The position numbers and the translations under genes are program-made. A DNA stretch of 64,000 nt from Budorcas taxicolor (Eukaryota > Chordata > Mammalia > Artiodactyla > Bovidae), in contig NC_068920.1 in assembly GCF_023091745.1 (NCBI RefSeq), positions 6,386,001 through 6,450,000 on the forward strand. The letters run 5' to 3'. Numbering within the stretch: position 1 is the first letter of the stretch; each line of letters begins with the position of its first letter. A model generated the notes under the pieces. It worked only from the letters and a program-made list of their open reading frames with translations, was not told the DNA's origin and searched no databases. Below, in pieces: positions 8,701 to 21,856 of the stretch.

Positions 8701-11394
8701 TGTGATTAGCCTTGAGACGCCTCAGCGGAAATAGGCCTCATCTCGCCTGGAGGGGAGAACCTCCTGGATTTTCTCGAGTTGCTGCAGGTCTTCTCGAGTT
8801 ACGATGGGGACCTCAGGGACCCGCACTGGTGGCCTCAGGAAATGCCAGTCCCCATGCGAGTTGCTAGGGGCCATCTCGGGATTCCTCTCCCGTCGATGCT
8901 GGGGCCTAAGACCTTGTGTGGAGTCGGGGTCGGAACCTGAGGATTCCTCTCCAGTGTTGACATGGATCTTGGGGTGCCTCTGAGTCTCCCCAGGGGAGTC
9001 AGGCCTCGTCTCGAGTGGGGGCATGCACGTGCGTTTTCCTCCCGAGCTGCAGCAGTCGTGTCACGCTTCCTGGCACGTGGATCAAGGGATCTGTGGCTTT
9101 CCCTTGAGGTTTTCCCTCGAGACTTTCCCACAGGGCTGTGCCACGTGCCACCTTGGTGTGAGTCGATGCTCGGCGTGAAAGACGAGCCGGTGAAGGGAAA
9201 AGAGGTTCCTCTGGAATGGACTGAGACATCTGGGGGACTCTTGGAATGGTGGCACGACCCTGGAGTTGCTCTCGCAGTTCCTATTGAGAGGGCCTCCTCT
9301 TGAGATGCGACGGGAATGCCGGGAATTCTTTCCCGACGAAGCAGGGAAAGCATCCCTCATCTCGAGCTACGAGGCAGAAACGGGGCTCCTCTGGATGTGG
9401 GCGGGACCCTCGTGTTTCCTCTCGAGTGGAGACGGGAATGTCGGGGAACTTCTTGAGTTTCACCAAGGGTGTGAAGGACCCTTTCGAAGTTCCAGAGGTG
9501 AGGTGTGATTAGCCTCGAGATGCCACAGCGGAAATGGGCTTCATCTTGCCTGGAGGGGAGAACCTACTAGATTTTCTCGAGTTGCGGCAGGTCTTCTCGA
9601 GTTACGACGGGGACCTCAGGGACCCGCTCTGGTGGCCTCAGGAAAGGCCAGTCCCCATGCGAGTTGCTAGGCGCCATCTCGGGATTCCTCTCCCGTCGAT
9701 GCCGGGGCCTAAGGCCTTGTCTGGAGTCGGGGCCGGATCCTGAGGATTTCTCTCCCGTGTTGACATGGATCTTGGGGTGCCTTTGAGTCTACCCAGGGGA
9801 GTCAGGCCTCGTCTCGAGTGGGGGCATGCACGTACGCTTTCCTCCCGAGCTGTAGCAGTAGTGTCACGCTTCCTGGCACGTGGATCAAGGGATCTGTGGC
9901 TTTCCCTCGAGGCTTTCCCTCCAGTCTTTCCACGAGGCTTCCCAAAGTGCTGTGCCACGTGCCACCTTGGTGTGAGTGAATCCACGGTGTGAAAGATGAG
10001 CCGGTGAAGTGAAAAGAGGTTCCTCTGGAATGGACTGAGACATCTGGGGCACTCTTGGAATGGTGGCACGACCCTGGAGTTCCTCTCGCCGTTCCTGTTG
10101 ACAGGGCCGCCTCTTGAGATGCCTCAGAAACGCCGGGAATTCTTTCCCGACGAAGCAGGGAAAGGATCTCTCATGTCGAGCTACGAGGCAGAAACGGGGC
10201 TCCTCAGGATGTGGGCGGGACCCTCGTGTTTCCTCTCGAGTGGAGACGGGTATGTCGGGGAACTTCTTGATTTGCACCAAGGGTGTGAAGGACCCTTTCG
10301 AAGTTCCAGAGGTGAGGTGTGATCAGCCCAGAGACGCCTCGTCGGAAATGGGCCTCATGCCGCCAGGAGGGGAGAACCTCCTGGATTTTCTCGAGTTGCG
10401 GCAGGTCTTCTTGAGTTACGACGGGGAACTCAGGGACCCGCTGTGCTGGCCTCAGGAAAGGCTAGTCCCCATGCGAGTTGCCAGGGGCCTTCTCGGGATT
10501 CCTCTCTGATCGATGCCGGGGCCTAAGACCTTGTGTGGAGTCGGGCCCGGAACCTGAGGATTCCTCTCAAGTGTTGAAATGAATCTTGGGGTGCTTCTGA
10601 GTCTCCCCAGGGGAGTCAGGCCTCGTCTCGAGTGGGGGCATGCACGTGGGCTTTCCTCCCGAGCTGTAGCAGTAGTGTCCCGCTTCCTGGCACGTGGATT
10701 AAGGGATCTGTGGCTTTCCCTCGAGGCGTTCCCTCGAGGCTTTCCCACGAGGATTTCCCACAGGGCTGTGACACGTGCCACCTTGTTGTGAGTCGATCCT
10801 AGGCGTGAAAGACCAGCCGGTGAAGGGAAAAGAGGTTCCTCTGGAATGGACTGAGACATCTGGGGGACTGTTGGAATGGTGGCACGACCCTGGAGCTTCT
10901 CTCGCCATTCCTGTTGAGATGGCCTCCTCTTGAGATGCGACGGGAACGCCGGGAATTCTTTTCCGGCGAAGCAGGGAAAGGATCCGTCATCTCGAGCTAC
11001 GAGGCGGAAACGGGGCTCCTCTGGATGTGGGCGGGACCCTCGGGTTTCCTCTCGAGTGGAGACGGGTATGTCGGGTAACTTCTTGATTAGTACCAAGGGT
11101 GTGAACGACCCTTTCGAAGTTCCAGAGGTGACGTGTGATCAGCCTCGAGACGCATCAGCGGAAATGGGCCTCATCTCGCCTGGAGGGGAGAACCTCCCGA
11201 ATTTTATCGAGTTGCGGCAGGTCTTCTCAAGTTACGACGTCGACCTCAGGGACCCGCTCTGGTGGCCTCAGGAAATGCCAGTCCCCATGCGAGTTGCTAG
11301 AGGCCATCTCGGGATTTCTCTCCGGTCGATGCCGGGGCCTAAGCCCTTGTGTGGAGTCGGGGCCGGAACCTGAGGATTCCTCTCCAGTGTTGAC
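5737..11394 (+). repeat. HOR-I copy b, seven monomers (5,658 bp)
   Basis: Monomers start at 5,737, 6,552, 7,355, 8,159, 8,962, 9,765 and 10,579, in the same type order as the preceding unit (1-7). Near-identity to that unit implies a very recent duplication, conversion or an assembly effect. Monomer 7 here (10,579) carries the standard form, with CGAGTGGGGG near 10,630 and TGGCACGTGGATTAAGG, also found at 16,223. Confidence 0.85.
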
Positions 11395-12194
11395 ATGGAT
11401 CTTGGGGTGCTTCTGAGTCTCCCCAGGGGAGTCAGGCCTCGTCTCGAATGGGGGCATGCACGTGCGCTTTCCTCCCGTGCTGCAGCAGTAGTGTCACGCT
11501 TCCTGTCACGTAGACCAAGGGATCTGCGGTTTTCCCTCGAGGCTATCCCTCGAGGCGCTCCCACAGGGCTCTGCCACGTGCCACCTTGGTGTGAGTCGAT
11601 CCTCGGCGTGAAAGTCGAGTCGGTGAAGGGAAAAGAGTTTCCTCAGGAATGGACTGAGACATCTGGGGGACTCCTGGAATGGTGGCACGACCCTGGAGTT
11701 CCTCTTGCCGATCCTGTTGAGAGGGCCTCTGCTTGAGATGCGACGGGAACGCCGGGAATTCGTTTCCAATGACTCAGGGAAAGGATACCTCATCTCGATC
11801 TACGAGGCGGAAACGGGGCTCCTTTGGATGTGGGCGGGAGCCTCGTGTTTCCCCTCGAGTGGAGACGGGCATGTCGGGGACTTCTTGAGTTGCACCAAGG
11901 GTGTGAAGGACCCTTTCGAAGTTCCGGTGGTGAGGTGTGATCAGCCTCGAGACGCTTAGCAGAAATGGCCGCATCTCGCCTGGAGGGGAGAACCTCCTGG
12001 ATTTTCTCGAGTTGCGGCAGGTGTTCTCGAGTTACGACGGGGACGTCAGGGACCCGCTAAGGTATCCTCAGAAGAGGCCAGTCCCCATGCGAGTTGCTAG
12101 GGGGCATTTCGGGATTCCTCTCCCGTCGATGTCGGGGCCTAAGACCTTGTGTGGAATTCGGGCCGAAACCTGAGGATTCCTCTCCAGTGCTGAC
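11395..12194 (+). repeat. Hybrid monomer (front type 1, back type 2), first copy
   Basis: The first ~115 bases match type 1 (CTCGAATGGGGG, CCCGTGCTGCAG); after CACGT it follows type 2 (AGACCAAGGGATCTGCGG and the later GTTTCCAATGACTCAGGG). The types share 11,484-11,511 (28 bp), so the switch lies there. The 13-bp block that follows is altered (GGCTATCCCTCGAGGCGCTCCC), which neither parent shows. Confidence 0.75.
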
Positions 12195-12998
12195 ATGAAT
12201 CTTGGGGTTCTTCTGGAGTCTCCCCAGGGGATTTAGGCCTCTTTCCCAGTGGGGGCATGCACGTGCGCTTTCCTCCCGAGCTGTAGCAGCAGTGTCACGC
12301 TTCCCGTCACTTGGATCAAGGGATCTGTGGCTTTCCTTCGAGGCTTTCCCACGAGGATTTCCCACAGGGATGTGCCACGTGCCGCCGGGGTGTGAGTCGA
12401 CCCTCAGCGTGAGATACGATCTTGTGAAGGGAAAAGAGGTTCCTCTGGAATGGACTGAGACATCTGGGGGACTCTTGGAATGGTGGCACGACACTGCAGT
12501 TCCTCTTGCCTTTCCTGTTGAGAGGGCCTCCTCTTCAAATGCGATGGGAATGCCGGGAATTCTTTCCCAACGAAGCAGGGAAAGGATCCCTCATCTTTAC
12601 CTTCGAGGTGGAAACGGGGATCCTCTGGATGTGGGCGGGACCCTCGTGCTTCCTCTCGAGTGGAGACGGGTATGTCGGGAAACTTCATGAGTTGCAGCAA
12701 GAGTGTGAAGGACCCTTTCGAAGTTCCAGAGTTTAGGTGTGATTAGCCTCCAGACGCCTCAGCGGAAAAGGGCCTCATGTCGCCTGGAGGGGAGAACCTC
12801 CTGGATTTTCTCGAGTTGCGGCAGGTGTTCTCGAGTTACGACGGGGACCTCAGGGACCCGCTAAGGTATCCTCAGAAGAGGCCAGTCCCCATGCGAGTTG
12901 CTAGGGGGCATTTCGGGATTCCTCTCCCGTCGATGTCGGGGCCTAAGACCTTGTGTGGAATTCGGGCCGAAACCTGAGGCTTCCTCTCCAGTGCTGAC
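12195..12998 (+). repeat. Type X monomer, first copy (chimeric 3' end)
   Basis: Marked by ATGAATCTTGGGGTTC, GGGGATTTAGGCCTCTTTCC and TCATCTTTACCTTCGAGG. Its last ~140 bases (12,860-12,998) do not match the X copies followed by Y. They match the end of the preceding hybrid monomer (CTAAGGTATCCTCAG, GATGTCGGGG, GGAATTCGGGCC) and then run into the type 3 front. X carries TTCG at 12,602-12,605, close to but two bases out of register for a CENP-B box. Confidence 0.7.
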
Positions 12999-15900
12999 AT
13001 GGATCTTGGGGTACTTCAGGAGTCTCCCCAGGGGAGTCAGTCCTTATTCTCAGTGGGGGCATGCACGTGCGCTTTCCTCCCGATCTGGAGCAGCAGTGTT
13101 ACGCTTCCCGTCTCGTGGATCAAAGGATCTGTGGCTTTCCCTCGAGGCTTCCACACGAGGATTTCCCACAGTGCTGTGCCACGTGCCCCCGTGGTGTGAG
13201 TCGATCCTCAGCGTGAAAGATGAGCCAGTGCAAGGAAAAGAACTTAGTCTGTAGTGGACTGAGTCATCTCTGGGACTCTTGGAATGGTGGCACGACCCTG
13301 GAATTCCTCTCAACTTTCCTGTTGAGAGCGTCTCCTCTTGAGATGCGACGGGAACGATGGGAATTCTCTCCAGACGATGCAGGGACAGGATCCGTCATCT
13401 CGAGCTACGAGGTGGGAACGGGGTTCCTCTGGATGTGGACGGGACCCTCGTGCTTCCTCTCGAGTGGAGACGGGTATGTTGGGAAACTTCTTGAGTTGCA
13501 GCTAGGGTGTGAAGGACACTTTCGAAGTTCCAGAGTTCAGGTGTGATTAGCCTCGAGAAGCCTCAGCGGAAATGGGCCTCATCTCGCCTGGAGGGGAGAA
13601 CCTCCTGGATTTTCTCAAGTTGCGGCAGGTGTTCTCAAGTTACGACGGGAATCTCAGGGATCCACTCAGGTGACCTCAGGAAAGGCCAGTCCCCATGCGA
13701 GTTGCTAGAGGGCCTCTCGGGATTCCTTTCCCTTCGATGCCAGGGCCTAAGACCTTGTGTGGAGTCGGGGCCGGAAGCTGAGGATTCCTATCCAGTGCGG
13801 ACATGGATCCTGGAGTACTTCTGGAGTCTCCCTAGGGGAGTCAGGCCTCGTCTCGAGTGGGGTCATGCACGTGCGCTTTCCTCCCGACCTGGAGCAGCGG
13901 TGTCACGCTTCCCGTCACGTTGATCAAGGGACCTGTGGCTTTCCCTCGAAGCTTTCCACGAGGATTTCCCACAGGGCTGTGCCACGTGCCACCGTGGTGT
14001 GAGTCCATCCTCGGCGTGAAAGATGAGCCAGTTCAAGGAAAAGAGGGTCCTCTGGAATGGACTGAGACATCTGGGGGACTCTTGGAATGGTGGCACGCCC
14101 CTGGAGTTCCTCTCGCCGTTCCTGTTGAGAGGACCTCCTCTTGAGATGCGACGGGAACGCCGGGAATTATTTCCCGACGAAGCAGGGAAAGGATCCCTCA
14201 TCTCGAGCTACGAGGCGGAAACGGGGCTCCTCTGGATGTGGGCGGCACCCTCGTGTTTCCTCTCGAGTGGAGACGGTTATGTCGGGAAACTTCTTGAGTT
14301 GCACCAAGGCTGTGAAGGACCTTTTCGAAGTTCCAGAATGGAGGTGTGATTAGCCTTGAGACGCCTCAGCGGAAATAGGCCTCATCTCGCCTGGAGGGGA
14401 GAACCTCCTGGATTTTCTCGAGTTGCTGCAGGTCTTCTCGAGTTACGATGGGGACCTCAGGGACCCGCACTGGTGGCCTCAGGAAATGCCAGTCCCCATG
14501 CGAGTTGCTAGGGGCCATCTCGGGATTCCTCTCCCGTCGATGCTGGGGCCTAAGACCTTGTGTGGAGTCGGGGTCGGAACCTGAGGATTCCTCTCCAGTG
14601 TTGACATGGATCTTGGGGTGCCTCTGAGTCTCCCCAGGGGAGTCAGGCCTCGTCTCGAGTGGGGGCATGCACGTGCGTTTTCCTCCCGAGCTGCAGCAGT
14701 CGTGTCACGCTTCCTGGCACGTGGATCAAGGGATCTGTGGCTTTCCCTTGAGGTTTTCCCTCGAGACTTTCCCACAGGGCTGTGCCACGTGCCACCTTGG
14801 TGTGAGTCGATGCTCGGCATGAAAGACGAGCCGGTGAAGGGAAAAGAGGTTCCTCTGGAATGGACTGAGACATCTGGGGGACTCTTGGAATGGTGGCACG
14901 ACCCTGGAGTTGCTCTCGCAGTTCCTATTGAGAGGGCCTCCTCTTGAGATGCGACGGGAACGCCGGGAATTCTTTCCCGACGAAGCAGGGAAAGCATCCC
15001 TCATCTCGAGCTACGAGGCAGAAACGGGGCTCCTCTGGATGTGGGCGGGACCCTCGTGTTTCCTCTCGAGTGGAGACGGGAATGTCGGGGAACTTCTTGA
15101 GTTTCACCAAGGGTGTGAAGGACCCTTTCGAAGTTCCAGAGGTGAGGTGTGATTAGCCTCGAGATGCCACAGCGGAAATGGGCTTCATCTTGCCTGGAGG
15201 GGAGAACCTACTAGATTTTCTCGAGTTGCGGCAGGTCTTCTCGAGTTACGACGGGGACCTCAGGGACCCGCTCTGGTGGCCTCAGGAAAGGCCAGTCCCC
15301 ATGCGAGTTGCTAGGCGCCATCTCGGGATTCCTCTCCCGTCGATGCCGGGGCCTAAGGCCTTGTCTGGAGTCGGGGCCGGATCCTGAGGATTTCTCTCCC
15401 GTGTTGACATGGATCTTGGGGTGCCTTTGAGTCTACCCAGGGGAGTCAGGCCTCGTCTCGAGTGGGGGCATGCACGTACGCTTTCCTCCCGAGCTGTAGC
15501 AGTAGTGTCACGCTTCCTGGCACGTGGATCAAGGGATCTGTGGCTTTCCCTCGAGGCTTTCCCTCCAGTCTTTCCACGAGGCTTCCCAAAGTGCTGTGCC
15601 ACGTGCCACCTTGGTGTGAGTGAATCCACGGTGTGAAAGATGAGCCGGTGAAGTGAAAAGAGGTTCCTCTGGAATGGACTGAGACATCTGGGGCACTCTT
15701 GGAATGGTGGCACGACCCTGGAGTTCCTCTCGCCGTTCCTGTTGACAGGGCCGCCTCTTGAGATGCCTCAGAAACGCCGGGAATTCTTTCCCGACGAAGC
15801 AGGGAAAGGATCTCTCATGTCGAGCTACGAGGCAGAAACGGGGCTCCTCAGGATGTGGGCGGGACCCTCGTGTTTCCTCTCGAGTGGAGACGGGTATGTC

Positions 15901-17038
15901 GGGGAACTTCTTGATTTGCACCAAGGGTGTGAAGGACCCTTTCGAAGTTCCAGAGGTGAGGTGTGATCAGCCCAGAGACGCCTCGTCGGAAATGGGCCTC
16001 ATGCCGCCAGGAGGGGAGAACCTCCTGGATTTTCTCGAGTTGCGGCAGGTCTTCTTGAGTTACGACGGGGAACTCAGGGACCCGCTGTGCTGGCCTCAGG
16101 AAAGGCTAGTCCCCATGCGAGTTGCCAGGGGCCTTCTCGGGATTCCTCTCTGATCGATGCCGGGGCCTAAGACCTTGTGTGGAGTCGGGCCCGGAACCTG
16201 AGGATTCCTCTCAAGTGTTGAAATGAATCTTGGGGTGCTTCTGAGTCTCCCCAGGGGAGTCAGGCCTCGTCTCGAGTGGGGGCATGCACGTGGGCTTTCC
16301 TCCCGAGCTGTAGCAGTAGTGTCCCGCTTCCTGGCACGTGGATTAAGGGATCTGTGGCTTTCCCTCGAGGCGTTCCCTCGAGGCTTTCCCACGAGGATTT
16401 CCCACAGGGCTGTGACACGTGCCACCTTGTTGTGAGTCGATCCTAGGCGTGAAAGACCAGCCGGTGAAGGGAAAAGAGGTTCCTCTGGAATGGACTGAGA
16501 CATCTGGGGGACTGTTGGAATGGTGGCACGACCCTGGAGCTTCTCTCGCCATTCCTGTTGAGATGGCCTCCTCTTGAGATGCGACGGGAACGCCGGGAAT
16601 TCTTTTCCGGCGAAGCAGGGAAAGGATCCGTCATCTCGAGCTACGAGGCGGAAACGGGGCTCCTCTGGATGTGGGCGGGACCCTCGGGTTTCCTCTCGAG
16701 TGGAGACGGGTATGTCGGGTAACTTCTTGATTAGTACCAAGGGTGTGAACGACCCTTTCGAAGTTCCAGAGGTGACGTGTGATCAGCCTCGAGACGCATC
16801 AGCGGAAATGGGCCTCATCTCGCCTGGAGGGGAGAACCTCCCGAATTTTATCGAGTTGCGGCAGGTCTTCTCAAGTTACGACGTCGACCTCAGGGACCCG
16901 CTCTGGTGGCCTCAGGAAATGCCAGTCCCCATGCGAGTTGCTAGAGGCCATCTCGGGATTTCTCTCCGGTCGATGCCGGGGCCTAAGCCCTTATGTGGAG
17001 TCGGGGCCGGAACCTGAGGATTCCTCTCCAGTGTTGAC

Positions 17039-17839
17039 ATGGATCTTGGGGTGCTTCTGAGTCTCCCCAGGGGAGTCAGGCCTCGTCTCGAATGGGGGCA
17101 TGCACGTGCGCTTTCCTCCCGTGCTGCAGCAGTAGTGTCACGCTTCCTGTCACGTAGACCAAGGGATCTGCGGTTTTCCCTCGAGGCTATCCCTCGAGGC
17201 GCTCCCACAGGGCTCTGCCACGTGCCACCTTGGTGTGAGTCGATCCTCGGCGTGAAAGTCGAGTCGGTGAAGGGAAAAGAGTTTCCTCAGGAATGGACTG
17301 AGACATCTGGGGGACTCCTGGAATGGTGGCACGACCCTGGAGTTCCTCTTGCCGATCCTGTTGAGAGGGCCTCTGCTTGAGATGCGACGGGAACGCCGGG
17401 AATTCGTTTCCAATGACTCAGGGAAAGGATACCTCATCTCGATCTACGAGGCGGAAACGGGGCTACTTTGGATGTGGGCGGGAGCCTCGTGTTTCCCCTC
17501 GAGTGGAGACGGGCATGTCGGGGAACTTCTTGAGTTGCACCAAGGGTGTGAAGGACCCTTTCGAAGTTCCGGTGGTGAGGTGTGATCAGCCTCGAGACGC
17601 TTAGCAGAAATGGCCGCATCTCGCCTGGAGGGGAGAACCTCCTGGATTTTCTCGAGTTGCGGCAGGTGTTCTCGAGTTACGACGGGGACGTCAGGGACCC
17701 GCTAAGGTATCCTCAGGAGAGGCCAGTCCCCATGCGAGTTGCTAGGGGGCATTTCGGGATTCCTCTCCCGTCGATGTCGGGGCCTAAGACCTTGTGTGGA
17801 ATTCGGGCCGAAACCTGAGGATTCCTCTCCAGTGCTGAC
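17039..17839 (+). repeat. Hybrid monomer 1/2, second copy
   Basis: Same structure as the hybrid at 11,395, with the switch within 17,128-17,155 and the same altered 13-bp blocks. Sharing of the junction shows the hybrid formed once and was then spread with its HOR unit. Confidence 0.75.
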
Positions 17840-18642
17840 ATGAATCTTGGGGTTATTCTGGAGTCTCCCCAGGGGATTTAGGCCTCTTTCCCAGTGGGGG
17901 CATGCACGTGCGCTTTCCTCCCGAGCTGTAGCAGCAGTGTCACGCTTCCCGTCACTTGGATCAAGGGATCTGTGGCTTTCCTTCGAGGCTTTCCCACGAG
18001 GATTTCCCACAGGGATGTGCCACGTGCCGCCGGGGTGTGAGTCGACCCTCAGCGTGAGATACGATCTTGTGAAGGGAAAAGAGGTTCCTCTGGAATGGAC
18101 TGAGACATCTGGGGGACTCTTGGAATGGTGGCACGACACTGCAGTTCCTCTTGCCTTTCCTGTTGAGAGGGCCTCCTCTTCAGATGCGTTGGGAATGCCG
18201 GGAATTCTTTCCCAACGAAGCAGGGAAAGGATCCCTCATCTTTACCTTCGAGGTGGAAACGGGGATCCTCTGGATGTGGGCGGGACCCTCGTGCTTCCTC
18301 TCGAGTGGAGACGGGTATGTCGGGAAACTTCATGAGTTGCAGCAAGAGTGTGAAGGACCCTTTCGAAGTTCCAGAGTTTAGGTGTGATTAGCCTCCAGAC
18401 GCCTCAGCGGAAAAGGGCCTCATGTCGCCTGGAGGGGAGAACCTCCTGGATTTTCTCGAGTTGCGGCAGGTGTTCTCGAGTTACGACGGGGACCTCAGGG
18501 ACCCGCTTTAGTGGCGTCAGCAAGGCCAATCCCCAGGCGAGTTGCTAGGGGGCCTCTACGGATTCCCCGCCTGTCGAGGCCGGGGTCTAAGACCTTGTGC
18601 GGAGTCGGGGCCGGAAGCTGAGGTTTCCTGTCCAGTGCGGAC
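17840..18642 (+). repeat. Type X monomer, second copy
   Basis: Shares the X markers (GGGGATTTAGGCCTC, TTTACCTTCGAGG at 18,241-18,253) and is followed by type Y with the junction GACCCGCTTTAGTGGCGTC. Confidence 0.75.
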
Positions 18643-19446
18643 ATGGATCTTGGGCTACTACTGTAGTCTCCCCAGGGGAGTCAGGCCTCATCTCGAGTGG
18701 GGGCATGCACGTGCGCTTTCCTCCCAAGCTGTATCAGCAGTGTCAAGCTTCCTGTCACGTTGATTAAGGGATCTGTGGCTCTCCCTCGAGGCTTTCCCAG
18801 GAGGATTTCCCACGGGGCTGTGCCACATGCAACCGTGGTGTCAGTCAATCCTCAGCGTGAAAGACGAGCCAATGCAGGGAAAAGAGGTTCCTCTGGAATG
18901 GATTGAGACATCTGGGGGACTCTTGGCATGGTGGCAAGACCCTGGAGTTCCTCTGGCCTATCCTGTTGAGAGCACGTCCTCTTGAGATGCGAAGGGACCG
19001 CTGGGAATTCTTTCCCGATGACACAGGGACAGGATCCCTCATCTCGAGCTACGAGGCGATAACGGGGCTCCTCTGGATCTGGGCAGGAACCTCGTGCTTC
19101 CTCTCGAGTGGAGACGGGTATGTCGGAGAACTTCTTGAGTTGCAGCAAGGGTCTGAAGGACCCTTTCGAAGTTCCAGAGGTTAGGTGTGATTAGCCTCGA
19201 GGCACCTCAGCGGAAATGGGCCTCATCTCGCCTGGAGGGGAGAACCTCCTGGATTTTCTCGAATTCCGGCAGGTGTTCTCGAGTTACGATGGGGACGTCA
19301 GGGACCCGCTAAGGTGGCCTCAGAAGAGGCCAGTCCCCATGCGAGTTGCTAGGGGGCATTTCGGGATTCCTCTCCCGTCGATGCCGGGGCCTAAGACTTT
19401 GAGTGGAATCGGGGCTGAAACCTGAGGCTTCCTCTCCAGTGCTGAC
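18643..19446 (+). repeat. Type Y monomer, first copy
   Basis: Marked by GGGCTACTACTGTAGTC, GTCAAGCTTCC, CCCAGGAGGATTTCCC and GAGAGCACGTCCTC. Its 3' end carries CGAGGCACCTCAGCGG, which also appears at the end of monomer 2 at 1,448 and 7,105, a trace that Y was deleted from those units. Second copy at 44,571. Confidence 0.75.
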
Positions 19447-21856
19447 ATGGATCTTGGGGTACTTCAGGAGTCTCCCCAGGGGAGTCAGTCCTTATTCTCA
19501 GTGGGGGCATGCACGTGCGCTTTCCTCCCGATCTGGAGCAGCAGTGTTACGCTTCCCGTCTCGTGGATCAAAGGATCTGTGGCTTTCCCTCGAGGCTTCC
19601 ACACGAGGATTTCCCACAGTGCTGTGCCACGTGCCCCCGTGGTGTGAGTCGATCCTCGGCGTGAAAGATGAGCCAGTGCAAGGAAAAGAACTTAGTCTGT
19701 AGTGGACTGAGTCATCTCTGGGACTCTTGGAATGGTGGCACGACCCTGGAATTCCTCTCAACTTTCCTGTTGAGAGCGTCTCCTCTTGAGATGCGACGGG
19801 AACGATGGGAATTCTCTCCAGACGATGCAGGGACAGGATCCGTCATCTCGAGCTACGAGGTGGGAACGGGGTTCCTCTGGATGTGGACGGGACCCTCGTG
19901 CTTCCTCTCGAGTGGAGACGGGTATGTTGGGAAACTTCTTGAGTTGCAGCTAGGGTGTGAAGGACACTTTCGAAGTTCCAGAGTTCAGGTGTGATTAGCC
20001 TCGAGAAGCCTCAGCGGAAATGGGCCTCATCTCGCCTGGAGGGGAGAACCTCCTGGATTTTCTCGAGTTGCGGCAGGTGTTCTCAAGTTACGACGGGAAT
20101 CTCAGGGATCCACTCAGGTGACCTCAGGAAAGGCCAGTCCCCATGCGAGTTGCTAGAGGGCCTCTCGGGATTCCTTTCCCTTCGATGCCAGGGCCTAAGA
20201 CCTTGTGTGGAGTCGGGGCCGGAAGCTGAGGATTCCTATCCAGTGCGGACATGGATCCTGGAGTACTTCTGGAGTCTCCCTAGGGGAGTCAGGCCTCGTC
20301 TCGAGTGGGGTCATGCACGTGCGCTTTCCTCCCGACCTGGAGCAGCGGTGTCACGCTTCCCGTCACGTTGATCAAGGGACCTGTGGCTTTCCCTCGAAGC
20401 TTTCCACGAGGATTTCCCACAGGGCTGTGCCACGTGCCACCGTGGTGTGAGTCCATCCTCGGCGTGAAAGATGAGCCAGTTCAAGGAAAAGAGGGTCCTC
20501 TGGAATGGACTGAGACATCTGGGGGACTCTTGGAATGGTGGCACGCCCCTGGAGTTCCTCTCGCCGTTCCTGTTGAGAGGACCTCCTCTTGAGATGCGAC
20601 GGGAACGCCGGGAATTATTTCCCGACGAAGCAGGGAAAGGATCCCTCATCTCGAGCTACGAGGCGGAAACGGGGCTCCTCTGGATGTGGGCGGCACCCTC
20701 GTGTTTCCTCTCGAGTGGAGACGGTTATGTCGGGAAACTTCTTGAGTTGCACCAAGGCTGTGAAGGACCTTTTCGAAGTTCCAGAATGGAGGTGTGATTA
20801 GCCTTGAGACGCCTCAGCGGAAATAGGCCTCATCTCGCCTGGAGGGGAGAACCTCCTGGATTTTCTCGAGTTGCTGCAGGTCTTCTCGAGTTACGATGGG
20901 GACCTCAGGGACCCGCTCTGGTGGCCTCAGGAAATGCCAGTCCCCATGCGAGTTGCTAGGGGCCATCTCGGGATTCCTCTCCCATCGATGCTGGGGCCTA
21001 AGACCTTGTGTGGAGTCGGGGTCGGAACCTGAGGATTCCTCTCCAGTGTTGACATGGATCTTGGGGTGCCTCTGAGTCTCCCCAGGGGAGTCAGGCCTCG
21101 TCTCGAGTGGGGGCATGCACGTGCGTTTTCCTCCCGAGCTGCAGCAGTCGTGTCACGCTTCCTGGCACGTGAATAAAGGGATCTGTGGCTTTCCCTTGAG
21201 GTTTTCCCTCGAGACTTTCCCACAGGGCTGTGCCACGTGCCACCTTGGTGTGAGTCGATGCTCGGCGTGAAAGACGAGCCGGTGAAGGGAAAAGAGGTTC
21301 CTCTGGAATGGACTGAGACATCTGGGGGACTCTTGGAATGGTGGCACGACCCTGGAGTTGCTCTCGCAGTTCCTATTGAGAGGGCCTCCTCTTGAGATGC
21401 GACGGGAACGCCGGGAATTCTTTCCCGACGAAGCAGGGAAAGCATCCCTCATCTCGAGCTACGAGGCGGAAACGGGGCTCCTCTGGATGTGGGCGGGACC
21501 CTCGTGTTTCCTCTCGAGTGGAGACGGGAATGTCGGGGAACTTCTTGAGTTTCACCAAGGGTGTGAAGGACCCTTTCGAAGTTCCAGAGGTGAGGTGTGA
21601 TTAGCCTCGAGATGCCACAGCGGAAATGGGCTTCATCTTGCCTGGAGGGGAGAACCTACTAGATTTTCTCGAGTTGCGGCAGGACTTCTCGAGTTACGAC
21701 GGGGACCTCAGGGACCCGCTCTGGTGGCCTCAGGAAAGGCCAGTCCCCATGCGAGTTGCTAGGCGCCATCTCGGGATTCCTCTCCCGTCGATGCCGGGGC
21801 CTAAGGCCTTGTCTGGAGTCAGGGCCGGATCCTGAGGATTTCTCTCCCGTGTTGAC

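Larger units (their letters stand above)
11395..17038 (+). repeat. HOR-I copy c, seven monomers with hybrid 1/2 and type X (5,644 bp)
   Basis: Monomers start at 11,395 (hybrid of types 1 and 2), 12,195 (type X), 12,999 (3), 13,803 (4), 14,606 (5), 15,409 (6) and 16,223 (7). Compared with the two units to the left, one monomer is lost by fusion of 1 and 2 and one (X) is present instead, so the count stays at seven. A single-base deletion near 11,880 (GGGGACTTC for GGGGAACTTC) is private to this copy. Confidence 0.8.

Noticed and set aside
10452..11096. Minus-strand open frames of 214-231 codons recurring across the array
   Set aside because: Their length changes with each 13-bp block or single-base change, and the peptides are low-complexity translations of the satellite (R-, S-, P-rich). 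No start context, splice signal or homology supports a gene.
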